A stretch of 12,003 nt of DNA from CAZUXY01 sp964624235 (GTDB lineage: Bacteria; Spirochaetota; UBA4802; UBA5368), in assembly GCA_964624235.1 (NCBI GenBank), contig CAZUXY010000088.1, forward strand, positions 1 through 12,003, written 5' to 3'. The translations under genes were made by a program, and so were the position numbers. The notes below the pieces were generated by a model. The model saw only the letters and a list, made by a program, of their open reading frames with translations. It did no database searches and had not been told where the DNA came from. Positions 1-7,582 of the stretch are shown here, piece after piece; position 1 is the first letter of the stretch; each line of letters opens with the position of its first letter.

Positions 1-645
1 AATGGTTTTCAGAGCTTCGATGCTTATGGAAATCTCATTGGTATCGTGAGCAATGTTTATTATCCTTATGGTGACGTTTTTATTATCTATGCCCAGAGGA
101 TTGGTGTAGGCGTTTTCAAGTATTCCCCTGTCCATGACATATATAAGAATCCGTTTGACCAATGCGTTCATTTCCGACGGTTTCGGGTGACGTAACACAT
201 TGTAGAGTGTCCTGTCATCTAATAATAGATATTTGGGCAGTTTGGACTTCAGGGTCATGAACTGGAAGGTTCTATCCTCAATTCCGTGGGGAGGGATTTC
301 CATTAAAGTCGTTTCCACATAATCGAAAAGAACATCCACCATTTTCATTCTTTCCACCAGAATCGACTGGTCCCTGTCAAATACCAGCGGCACGGTTTCG
401 GAAACACGTTTGCGTTCCATCATGGTTTCCGACTCTATGCGGTAAATTATATCTCCGGGAACCCGTATATCTTCACGGGCAATATCGCCGATACTGTAAC
501 GATACGTTTTGCCCACCATATTCAGTGAAAGAAGGACGGTTGAAATGACGATTACTCCCAGTATAAGGAACTGAGACCTGCGCACATTTCGATTTCTTAA
601 TGCGGTGTGCATCGATCGTGTGAATATTTTTACCATTGTAACCAT
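1..645 (-). CDS. pgpH: 7TM-HD family cyclic-di-nucleotide phosphohydrolase (PgpH/YqfF-like), N-terminal part only
   Basis: The gene begins at 645 and runs off the left edge, so 215 N-terminal residues are visible. The protein has a short basic cytoplasmic tail, one membrane helix at about residues 26-44, then an extracytoplasmic domain. That domain opens with a pattern typical of the 7TMR-HDED domain: SIGDIAREDI at 51-60, VPGDI at 62-66 and TVPLVFDRD at 84-92. In the known family the rest is a multi-helix membrane block and a cytosolic HD domain that hydrolyses c-di-AMP. Neither the HD motif nor the other helices are in this window, so activity is inferred from family and context. It lies 30 bases downstream of phoH, the usual phoH-pgpH-ybeY order. 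An AGG nine bases before the ATG is the only visible Shine-Dalgarno; a second in-frame ATG at 636 is possible. Confidence 0.85.
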   Translation of the reverse strand, partial: MVTMVKIFTRSMHTALRNRNVRRSQFLILGVIVISTVLLSLNMVGKTYRYSIGDIAREDIRVPGDIIYRIESETMMERKRVSETVPLVFDRDQSILVERMKMVDVLFDYVETTLMEIPPHGIEDRTFQFMTLKSKLPKYLLLDDRTLYNVLRHPKPSEMNALVKRILIYVMDRGILENAYTNPLGIDNKNVTIRIINIAHDTNEISISIEALKTI

Positions 646-675
646 AAATGGGAGCCTGTTTAAGGTGCCGGGGGT

Positions 676-1653
676 TTATTCGGACTTTTCGTCTTTCTCG
701 TAAGCGGAAACAATTCTTTCCACTACCGGATGACGGCAGATATCTTCTTTTGAAAAATGAATCATTTCTATCTCATCCACCTCCCGCAGGATTTTCATTG
801 CGTGGAGCAAGCCAGATTTCTTGGGCTTTTCGAGGTCAATCTGGGTGGAATCTCCTGAAACAACAATCTTCGAGTTGTTTCCCATTCTAGTCAAGAACAT
901 CTTCATCTGCGATACAGTGGTATTCTGCCCTTCATCCAGTATTATAAAGGATCGGTTCAGCGTTCTACCGCGCATGTAGGCCAGAGGTGCGATTTCAATA
1001 TTGCCTTTTTCAATTAGTTTAGTTACGCGTTCAAAAGTTATAAGATCGAAAAGAGCATCATAAAGGGGTCGCAGATAAGGATTAATTTTCTGAATGAGAT
1101 CCCCTGGCAAAAATCCCAGATTTTCTCCCGCCTCTACAGCCGGCCTGGTCAGAATAATTCTTTCGACTTTGCCGGTAAGGAAATAGTTAAGCGCCACAGC
1201 AACAGCAAGAAACGTCTTACCTGTACCCGCAGGTCCGGTGGAGAATGTAATGGCATTCTTTCTTATTGAGGTGATATAGTTCGCCTGGTTGAGAGTTCGA
1301 GGGGCGATCGTGCGATTGGTTTCAGGTATCAGTATTTTTAACCGGTTGATCTCCTCAACATCGATTGTTTTTCCTGAGGCCACCGTTGTCGCGAGGTATT
1401 TTATATCGAATTCGTCAAACTCATATCCTTTCTCACGTACAAGCAGGTAATCGGACATTACGTGTATTAACCTCCCTGCTCTGCCTCCCCCACCCCGTTC
1501 TTTGCCGATTATAAGGGTATTACCCCTCGGTATAATACTTACACCCAGGATTTTCTCGATTATCCTGATATTTCTGTCCTGCGGCCCGCATATCCTTTTA
1601 TAAATGGATATGTCATCGAATTCTATGCGCTGTTCTTCCGTACTACCAATCAT
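676..1653 (-). CDS. phoH: PhoH family ATPase (PhoH-like/YbeZ)
   Basis: This 325-residue cytosolic P-loop ATPase has the normal PhoH-like length and layout. The N-terminal 120 residues form the small nucleic-acid-associated domain of the family. The PhoH ATPase domain follows: Walker A GPAGTGKT at 140-147, the family signature TRPAVEAGENLGFLPGD at 169-185, Walker B FIILDEGQN at 236-244, the sensor-like VSGDSTQID at 265-273, and RHPVV at 307-311. All key residues are present. In other bacteria the protein works with the endoribonuclease YbeY in rRNA maturation and stress; its exact reaction is not settled. The ATG at 1653 overlaps the aspS stop codon (ATGA, four bases), so translation is probably coupled to aspS. 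The pgpH-like gene follows, and ybeY would be expected beyond the left edge. Confidence 0.95.
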   Translation of the reverse strand: MIGSTEEQRIEFDDISIYKRICGPQDRNIRIIEKILGVSIIPRGNTLIIGKERGGGGRAGRLIHVMSDYLLVREKGYEFDEFDIKYLATTVASGKTIDVEEINRLKILIPETNRTIAPRTLNQANYITSIRKNAITFSTGPAGTGKTFLAVAVALNYFLTGKVERIILTRPAVEAGENLGFLPGDLIQKINPYLRPLYDALFDLITFERVTKLIEKGNIEIAPLAYMRGRTLNRSFIILDEGQNTTVSQMKMFLTRMGNNSKIVVSGDSTQIDLEKPKKSGLLHAMKILREVDEIEMIHFSKEDICRHPVVERIVSAYEKDEKSE

Positions 1654-3431
1654 TTTCCGCGGTCGGTAATTTTAATTGAAAGCTCCCTGAGCTGTGACGG
1701 GGCCACAGGTGAGGGCGCATTGCTCATCAGGCACTGTCCCTTCTGAGTCTTGGGGAACGGAATGACGTCCCTGATGGAGTTTTTTTTCAAAAGAAGCATT
1801 AATATTCGATCCACGCCCAGAGCAATACCTCCATGCGGTGGAGCTCCGTATTTCAAGGCCTCCAGCAAAAAGGAAAACTTTATACGGGCTTCTTCATCTG
1901 ATATTCCAAGTGCCGAAAACATCCTTCGCTGTAAATCCGTGTTGCTGATCCTTATTGAACCGCCACCTATCTCCGATCCATTCAGGACTACATCATACGC
2001 CTCAGCTTTCAATGTATTTACCGTTTCTGGTGTTACCCGGTCAAGCAACTCAACACAATCCGGCTGCGGGGAGGTGAAGGGGTGATGTTTCGCGTAAAAA
2101 CGTTTTTCTTCCCTATTGTATTCCAGCAATGGAAAATCCACTACCCACAGGAAATTCAGTTTGTCAGTATCGATCAACTGCAAATCCCTGCCGATCTGCA
2201 GTCTCAGATTACCAAGAGCGTCGTTTACCACGTCTTCACGGTCGGATGAAAATATCAGCAGTGTATTCCCTGAAAGTTTGAGCTTCCCAGCCAGTGCATC
2301 TTTTTCATCATCCGAAAGGAATTTTGATATTCCTCCCTCAAACTGTCCGTCCCTGTATCGCAACCATGGAAGTCCCATGGCCTTGAATGTTTTCACATAT
2401 TCCGTGTATTCATCAATCCTCTTGCGTGATATTTCACCCCCGTCCTGCACCGGGAGGCATTTGATGATTCCCCTACCCGCAAGTGTTTCCTTAAAAACAT
2501 TGAACTGTGAATTTTTAAATATTTCGCCGCAATCTGCAAGTTCAAGACCGAACCGTGTATCAGGTGCGTCTTTTCCGTATCGCATCATTACATCATCATA
2601 GGTATATTGCGGAAAAGGTATGTTTATATCAATATTCAACAGTTCTTTGACAATCATCTGCAACAGGCCTTCAATAACGGAAATTATCGATTCCCTGGTT
2701 ATGAACGACATCTCAAGATCGATTTGAGTAAACTCCGGCTGCCTGTCATTACGAAGATCCTCATCCCTGAAACATTTTACAATCTGGAAGTACCGGTCAA
2801 ATCCTGATACCATTAATATCTGTTTGAAGATTTGGGGGGACTGGGGCAACGCGTAAAACATTCCCCTGTTTATCCTGCTCGGCACCAGAAAGTCCCTTGC
2901 GCCTTCAGGTGTCGATTTGTTCAACATCGGTGTCTCAATTTCTATAAACCGGTTTGCACTCAGATAATTTCTTGTTACCTGCATCAAACGGTGCCGGTTG
3001 ATTATCGTATCGCGCATTTCCTCCCTGCGTAGATCAAGATACCGGTATTCAAGTCGTATTTCCTCGTTGATCTGATTTCTTGCATCCAGAGGAAACGGTG
3101 TTACTATCGAAGGATTAAGAATAATAATATTATCAGCCTCAATCTCAAGAAATCCGGTACTGATGTTCGGGTTGACAGTTTCCTCGGACCTCTCCCTGAC
3201 CGTACCCTCAACATGCAGGCAATATTCATTTCTGACCTGGTCCAGTGTTTCGGCAATCGACTTTGATTTTGATGAATCCACAACTATTTGCACCACTCCG
3301 GTTACATCTCTCAGTTCAACGAAAATTATGCCTCCCAGATCCCTCTTTTTATCAACCCACCCATTAAGACTTATCTTAATTCCGAGATCTTTTTTACTCA
3401 CTTCACCGCAATATACCCTGTCGTTGAACAT
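1650..3431 (-). CDS. aspS: Aspartyl-tRNA synthetase, bacterial type
   Basis: AspRS charges tRNA-Asp with aspartate in the cytosol. The 593-residue product matches bacterial AspRS. An N-terminal OB-fold anticodon-binding domain (about 1-115; YCGEV near the start, GWVDKKRDLGG) leads into the class II catalytic core: motif 1 around FIEIETPML at 162-170, motif 2 FRDEDLRNDRQPEFTQID at 221-238, GSEIGGGSIRI at 485-495 and motif 3 GIALGVDR at 535-542. The roughly 120-residue GAD insertion typical of bacteria lies between motifs 2 and 3. Residue 32 is Leu (RDLGG), where non-discriminating enzymes usually have His, which hints at a discriminating enzyme. An upstream in-frame TTG at 3467 would add 12 residues, but the ATG at 3431 has AAAGGG seven bases before it and gives the usual family N-terminus. 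It is the first gene of the aspS-phoH-pgpH run. Confidence 0.97.
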   Translation of the reverse strand: MFNDRVYCGEVSKKDLGIKISLNGWVDKKRDLGGIIFVELRDVTGVVQIVVDSSKSKSIAETLDQVRNEYCLHVEGTVRERSEETVNPNISTGFLEIEADNIIILNPSIVTPFPLDARNQINEEIRLEYRYLDLRREEMRDTIINRHRLMQVTRNYLSANRFIEIETPMLNKSTPEGARDFLVPSRINRGMFYALPQSPQIFKQILMVSGFDRYFQIVKCFRDEDLRNDRQPEFTQIDLEMSFITRESIISVIEGLLQMIVKELLNIDINIPFPQYTYDDVMMRYGKDAPDTRFGLELADCGEIFKNSQFNVFKETLAGRGIIKCLPVQDGGEISRKRIDEYTEYVKTFKAMGLPWLRYRDGQFEGGISKFLSDDEKDALAGKLKLSGNTLLIFSSDREDVVNDALGNLRLQIGRDLQLIDTDKLNFLWVVDFPLLEYNREEKRFYAKHHPFTSPQPDCVELLDRVTPETVNTLKAEAYDVVLNGSEIGGGSIRISNTDLQRRMFSALGISDEEARIKFSFLLEALKYGAPPHGGIALGVDRILMLLLKKNSIRDVIPFPKTQKGQCLMSNAPSPVAPSQLRELSIKITDRGK

Positions 3432-3438
3432 TGTGACA

Positions 3439-3444
3439 CCCTTT
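3439..3444 (-). promoter_or_regulatory. Ribosome binding site of aspS
   Basis: AAAGGG on the minus strand, seven bases before the ATG at 3431. It decides the aspS start in favour of this ATG over the upstream in-frame TTG at 3467, which has no comparable site. Confidence 0.7.
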
Positions 3445-3475
3445 ATTTTCGATCTTACTTTATTCAACTGATTCT

Positions 3476-3505
3476 ACTTTACCGGGAAACCGGAAATACT
3501 GTCAG
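3476..3505 (-). promoter_or_regulatory. Candidate sigma70-type promoter of aspS
   Basis: On the minus strand, CTGACA (3500-3505, five of six to consensus) is followed after 18 bases by TAAAGT (3476-3481, four of six). Transcription would begin about 40 bases before the aspS ATG. The spacer holds CCGG-N4-CCGG (3482-3493), a small self-complementary block. This is a by-eye match; a perfect TTGACA also exists further upstream at 3654-3659 (minus) but has no good -10. Confidence 0.3.
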
Positions 3506-3841
3506 ATAACTCATTAAAATCGCTTTTTCTCTTTATGTTTAAGAACAGACAACCATTTTATTCTTATATCACGAAGGAAAGGCCGACTTTATGAATAGTT
3601 GAAATACTATCCTCCCTGCAAGTTGGAATAATTGGTTTTACGGCTCTATATTTTGTCAAGCGATAAACCATGCGGCAATTTTCTGCCCTGTTTATGGCTG
3701 AGATACCCGTATTACAAACCACTATATTGCTCAATAAAAATCTTAGTAGCGTAACACAATCATTCTAATACTCACACCAGTAAATAGAGTATGTACCCAT
3801 GTTTAGAAAATACCTTCACGCTCACGATAAGTATTAGTACG

Positions 3842-5092
3842 CTAATCGGACCCAGATAAAACTTCTTTCCTTATTACTTTCAGGAATCGCTGATAATTTT
3901 CAGACTTTGGATCAAGGTTAATCGCATATTCACAATCCTTTATCGCCTTGCCGATATCACCTATATCATAATATACCAGCGCTCTGCTGTAGTACGATTC
4001 ACTCTGATAAGGATTTATTTTCAGCGAACTGTTGAGATCTGCCAGTGCACAGGCATGATCACCGACCATCCTGTGTGCCAGGCCGCGATAGTTATAGGCC
4101 CTGAAGTTCTTTTCATCATACGAAACAGCCATGTTGAAATCCTCAATGGCCTTACTGAAATCCGATTGGACAAAATAAGCCAGTCCTCTGTGATTGTAGA
4201 TTACCGACATTATATTAGAAGAAATTCCGGTCGTCAAAAGACGCGTATAGAGCTCGACTGCTGTGTCAAACCTTCCTTCATTGTGTGCGGTAATTGCTTT
4301 TAATAGTAGGGTATCCAGGCTATCGTCATGTTCATTTATAATCTGGTAATCATGCGCGATTCCGCCTTTATCCCGTTTTCCCCCTTCATCATTTGTATGC
4401 TTTCTATCATTATTCCAGCCCATTTTCTTATAAAGAGTATCCCTGCGCATTTTAAGTTCGATATCCATTTCTCTTTGATAATCACGTATCTCCTGGAATA
4501 TTATATCCGCAAGAGTCAGACTGGCGTTCAGGGCTGCAAGTTTTCGTTTGAGAGGAAGGTCAAAGCTGGAGAATTCCGATTTATACACCATTTCGTGTTC
4601 AACCTCCGACCATGCATCCTGTAATGTAGTCAGTAACTGTATCTCGCAGTACTCTAGTTCTCCAATTTTGTCGGTATTGTGCATTGACGGTGGTATTTTT
4701 ATCAGCATGTGAATTGATTTGTATCCAAATTCACGGAATGATTGTTCTATACCTTTCCTTTCGATCTGCGCCAGTTCAAAATCGGAACATATAAGCTTCT
4801 CGATGACGTCAATATCAGAAAGAAACGGGCAGATTATCCTGACACCCAGTATATCATGTATTTCAGATGGACTTCCTTCAACCGGATTTTGCAGGCGGCG
4901 TAATAATTTATTGAAATAACTTTCAAAGCTTTTCACTCTGAATTTTATTGAAGCATTTATTTCAGTCACATCGAGTATCTGTTTTATTTTCCTTACAATG
5001 TTGAGCAGGATTTCTTCATATACCGGCAAACGTGACTGATAATCAGCTTCAAGCTTCAGGCGTTCAGGAATTGATTTTTTTTCTTCACGCAT
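3842..5092 (-). CDS. RelA/SpoT-domain nucleotide pyrophosphokinase fused to TPR repeats
   Basis: The 416-residue protein has no signal peptide or membrane helix. Residues about 45-208 form a RelA/SpoT synthetase domain: FRVKSFESYFNKLLRR (51-66), IHDILGVRIICPF (78-90, with D80 as likely metal ligand), the G-loop GYKSIH (123-128) and EIQLLTTLQDAW (150-161, with E150 as likely catalytic Glu), then EVEHEMVYK (163-171). No HD hydrolase, TGS or ACT domain is present, so it is a small-alarmone-synthetase-like enzyme that probably transfers pyrophosphate from ATP to a nucleotide or other acceptor. The charged KDYI..PK.NGY stretch that precedes the G-loop in classical enzymes is not recognisable. A charged linker (about 215-255) leads to roughly four TPR units (about 258-396), which suggest partner binding. 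The ATG at 5092 has GGAG six bases upstream, and an in-frame stop lies two codons before it. It follows the metallophosphoesterase gene by 82 bases. Function is well supported at domain level; the product is unknown. Confidence 0.88.
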   Translation of the reverse strand: MREEKKSIPERLKLEADYQSRLPVYEEILLNIVRKIKQILDVTEINASIKFRVKSFESYFNKLLRRLQNPVEGSPSEIHDILGVRIICPFLSDIDVIEKLICSDFELAQIERKGIEQSFREFGYKSIHMLIKIPPSMHNTDKIGELEYCEIQLLTTLQDAWSEVEHEMVYKSEFSSFDLPLKRKLAALNASLTLADIIFQEIRDYQREMDIELKMRRDTLYKKMGWNNDRKHTNDEGGKRDKGGIAHDYQIINEHDDSLDTLLLKAITAHNEGRFDTAVELYTRLLTTGISSNIMSVIYNHRGLAYFVQSDFSKAIEDFNMAVSYDEKNFRAYNYRGLAHRMVGDHACALADLNSSLKINPYQSESYYSRALVYYDIGDIGKAIKDCEYAINLDPKSENYQRFLKVIRKEVLSGSD

Positions 5093-5174
5093 TATTCACT
5101 CCGCCTTACCGGTGAATTTATACGTTACGTCATTCGGTGCTGTTTTTTCACGCACTTTAACTTTGTCTCTTACA

Positions 5175-6329
5175 TTAATCCAAATATATAATGATGTGAA
5201 CGATTTCAGGCCTGTTTCCCGTGCGAACTGGAGGGCCCCACGTCCCGAAACCGCTGGATACATAATAGTGAGTATTATACTTTTTCATGTATCCCCAGCT
5301 CAATTCATACACTTTTCGTGTTATAAAATTGAACGGCCACAACTGACCATGATGAGTGTGTCCGGAAACCTGCAGATCCACACCGTTATTACTCGCTTCA
5401 TCCAGATTGTACGGCTGATGATCCATTAAAACAACAGGGTATTTCCTGTTTATTCCCTGCAAAATTTCCGAAATTGATTTTCGTTTCTGTCCATTGAACC
5501 TTTTAATGCTGCGGTCTTCTCTACCTGCGACATAGAAAAGGTTCCCTATCAAAACACATTGGTCCCTCAATACATTTACGCCATGATTCCTTAGATAAGT
5601 TACCGCTTCATTCACGCCTCCAATATATTCATGGTTACCTGTGACGGCAAATACGCCGAAACGCGATTTTATATTTTTCAATGTATCACCGATGTTTTGC
5701 GCTATTACCGGTTTTAAATCCTCATCGACGATATCACCCGCAAGCAGAACCGCATCCGGAGAAATTTCATTTATGGTCTTAACCATTTTTTCAAGACGGG
5801 AATTACCGATTAAAATACCGCAATGAATATCGGTCACCAGTACGATGTTCAGTTTTTTCGATACCGATTCTTTTTCAACGGAAATGTTCAGGGTTTTTAA
5901 GTCGGGAGTAATAGCGTTAAAATGTCCGGCTATTACAATTAATATTACAATAGCCGGCAATATTAATCCTGCTGCTCGTTGATAAGATGAAATAAATGGA
6001 TCACCAGCAAAACGTATTTTTATTATACTGAGGAAAACATCGTTCAATATAAATCCAATAAAAAGATAGACCATTACCGCAAGCCAAAAGGACCCGACCC
6101 ATATGCTGAATTTACTGACGGTGCAAATGTCAAATCGCTCTATAATTCTGCCAACGATAAAAGAAAATGAAATATAAAAAAAAGAAATTATATATATCCA
6201 TTTAATCAAAGCAGACTGGGGTAAAATTCGCCAGAATTTTAAAAAAATATATCCGTTAGCAAAACAATAAATTATTAAAAATACTATGAAGAACAGTATA
6301 AACGCCATGTTTCTAATCCGCCGTGCCAT
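5175..6329 (-). CDS. Membrane-anchored metallophosphoesterase (calcineurin-like, YkuE/LpxG-type layout)
   Basis: The 384-residue protein starts with about four hydrophobic helices (roughly 8-31, 42-62, 73-95, 120-138). A complete calcineurin-like phosphoesterase domain with all metal-binding motifs follows: DIH at 167-169, GDIVD at 198-202, GNHEY at 231-235, H304 in DHQP and GHTHHGQ at 323-329. These ligands bind a dinuclear metal centre that hydrolyses phosphoesters. Relatives act on UDP-diacylglucosamine or other envelope substrates, but the substrate here cannot be read from sequence. Four helices would place the catalytic domain on the cytoplasmic side if the N-terminus is inside. ATG 6329 has GGTGA directly adjacent; an in-frame ATG at 6308 (Met8), with GGCGGA about eight bases upstream, is an equally good start. 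It is probably co-transcribed with the RelA/SpoT-TPR gene downstream. Confidence 0.88.
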   Translation of the reverse strand: MARRIRNMAFILFFIVFLIIYCFANGYIFLKFWRILPQSALIKWIYIISFFYISFSFIVGRIIERFDICTVSKFSIWVGSFWLAVMVYLFIGFILNDVFLSIIKIRFAGDPFISSYQRAAGLILPAIVILIVIAGHFNAITPDLKTLNISVEKESVSKKLNIVLVTDIHCGILIGNSRLEKMVKTINEISPDAVLLAGDIVDEDLKPVIAQNIGDTLKNIKSRFGVFAVTGNHEYIGGVNEAVTYLRNHGVNVLRDQCVLIGNLFYVAGREDRSIKRFNGQKRKSISEILQGINRKYPVVLMDHQPYNLDEASNNGVDLQVSGHTHHGQLWPFNFITRKVYELSWGYMKKYNTHYYVSSGFGTWGPPVRTGNRPEIVHIIIYLD

Positions 6330-6440
6330 TCACCAGTATCTTGATTTATCCATCTGCAACATTTTTGAATCATGTTTTATAATATTTTACGGAACATCTG
6401 GTGAGTAATAAAAAGCTTATTAAATACAGTCCAAGCCGCA

Positions 6441-6474
6441 ACATGCCTGTTCCCCATAAGGAAAACAGGCATGT
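6441..6474. other. Perfect 11-bp stem-loop downstream of the OmpA-like gene
   Basis: ACATGCCTGTT (6441-6451) and AACAGGCATGT (6464-6474) are perfect inverted copies around a 12-base loop. It lies 47 bases after the stop of the OmpA-like gene and upstream of the metallophosphoesterase gene. Neither direction has an immediate T-run, so it is not a classical intrinsic terminator. It may be a 3'-end stabiliser, a terminator assisted by factors, a dispersed palindrome or a protein-binding site. Confidence 0.6.
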
Positions 6475-6521
6475 CTTACTTCTTCGACCTTTTTGAATCG
6501 ACTGGATACGCCCTTACCTTT

Positions 6522-7577
6522 CTATTTAGTCACTCTCGGTATAACGACGATATCGACCCTGCGATTAAGGGCTTTGTTAGCAGCCGAATTATTCGGTACA
6601 ATCGGATTGTATTCACCATAACCGGCGGCTCCGAAACGGGACCGGTTCAATTCTTTTTTCCTCAACAGATATCCCAGCACAGACAACGCTCTCTCGGTAG
6701 AAAGCTGCCAGTTGTTACGGAACTGTCGTGTTTTTATCGGGACGTTATCGGTGTGTCCTTCAACCATAATTTTGTATTCCGGATAACTCTCCAGAATGTT
6801 TGCGATTTTGCCGAGTGCCGGAAGTATTTCCTTTTTCAATTCCGCTGATCCCGAATCGAAAGATATGCGGTCATCTATGTTTATGATCAGCTTGTCATGA
6901 AACTTCTTGAGTCTTATCTCACCTTTGCGAATTTCGTCCTCAAGTTGTTTTTCCAACTCATTGGCCTGCTTTTCCATTCGGTCGAGTTCGGCTTTCTGGG
7001 ATTTTGTCAGGTTCTTCAGTGAAACGAGGTCCTCGTTGAGATTTTTGATTTTTTCATTGAGCATAGAGATTTCTGCAGAGTACTTTTTTCTTAACTCCTC
7101 CATCTCGCTGAGGTGTTTATTCCTTTCTGAAAGAAGAGTTTCCCTTACTTTCTTCAACTCATTTTCGTACCGTTCCTGAAGCTTTTTGTTCTCTTCTACA
7201 AGTTTCTGTTCTGTATCGCTGCCTTTTTTTTGCAGGAGATTGATGGTTGCTTTCAGTTCATTTATGCGTTTCTCCGCTAATTTTTGATCTTCTGCCCGCT
7301 GCTTCTCACATACGGAAATCTTCTGATTGAGATTTGCGATTTCATCTTCAAGTCTTTTTATTTGTGATTCCAGATTAGCTTTCTCGTTTGAATACTGTGT
7401 TCTGACACTTTTCAGTTCCAGTTCTACCGCGACCTTTTCATTATAAAGGTTTTTATAGTCGCTGGTCCATTTGAACTGGGCATGCAGGCTTGATAAACCC
7501 TGGCCTGAACACACGAACAAAATGATCAGGATACCCCTAAAGGCCATTTCAGCCGTTTTATTAACTGTGGATTTCAT
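6522..7577 (-). CDS. OmpA-like peptidoglycan-binding protein with long coiled-coil stalk
   Basis: The 351-residue protein has a basic N-terminus and a hydrophobic stretch (about 12-30), probably a Sec signal peptide cut near SLHAQ (30-34), though an uncleaved anchor is possible. Residues about 42-225 are a continuous charged heptad-rich coiled coil. Residues about 228-347 form a complete OmpA C-terminal domain: ISFDSGSAELKK (238-249), VEGHTDN (272-278), NWQLSTERALSV (289-300) and NRRVDIVV (338-345). The GHTDN aspartate and downstream arginines are the diaminopimelate-binding residues of the family. There is no beta-barrel, so it is more like a periplasmic or membrane-tethered spacer that docks on the cell wall. 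Its ATG at 7577 follows the lipoprotein stop by five bases, with GGAG ten bases upstream inside the end of that gene, which suggests coupled translation and a joint role in envelope architecture. Confidence 0.92.
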   Translation of the reverse strand: MKSTVNKTAEMAFRGILIILFVCSGQGLSSLHAQFKWTSDYKNLYNEKVAVELELKSVRTQYSNEKANLESQIKRLEDEIANLNQKISVCEKQRAEDQKLAEKRINELKATINLLQKKGSDTEQKLVEENKKLQERYENELKKVRETLLSERNKHLSEMEELRKKYSAEISMLNEKIKNLNEDLVSLKNLTKSQKAELDRMEKQANELEKQLEDEIRKGEIRLKKFHDKLIINIDDRISFDSGSAELKKEILPALGKIANILESYPEYKIMVEGHTDNVPIKTRQFRNNWQLSTERALSVLGYLLRKKELNRSRFGAAGYGEYNPIVPNNSAANKALNRRVDIVVIPRVTK

Positions 7578-7582
7578 TGCGT

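Larger units (their letters stand above)
3432..3841. other. 410-base intergenic region between the RelA/SpoT-TPR gene and aspS
   Basis: There is no convincing open reading frame or tRNA. It holds the aspS ribosome site and candidate promoter at its left end, plus an imperfect hairpin at 3663-3695: ATAAAC (3663-3668) pairs with GTTTAT (3690-3695) and, inside, GGCA (3674-3677) pairs with TGCC (3684-3687). The minus strand also carries a strong GGGAGGA near 3610-3616 with no ATG, GTG or TTG at a usable distance. I see no clear intrinsic terminator after the gene at 3842. The hairpin could be a leader structure of the aspS transcript if transcription starts upstream of it. Confidence 0.5.

Noticed and set aside
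3432..3467. Upstream TTG start for aspS that would add 12 residues
   Set aside because: The ATG at 3431 has AAAGGG at seven bases and gives the normal AspRS N-terminus and length; the TTG has no good ribosome site.
3842..5092. A toxin-antitoxin system with the RelA/SpoT-domain protein as toxin
   Set aside because: No small antitoxin-like gene is adjacent; the neighbours are a membrane phosphoesterase and a 410-base spacer, and the TPR fusion is not typical of toxic SAS modules.
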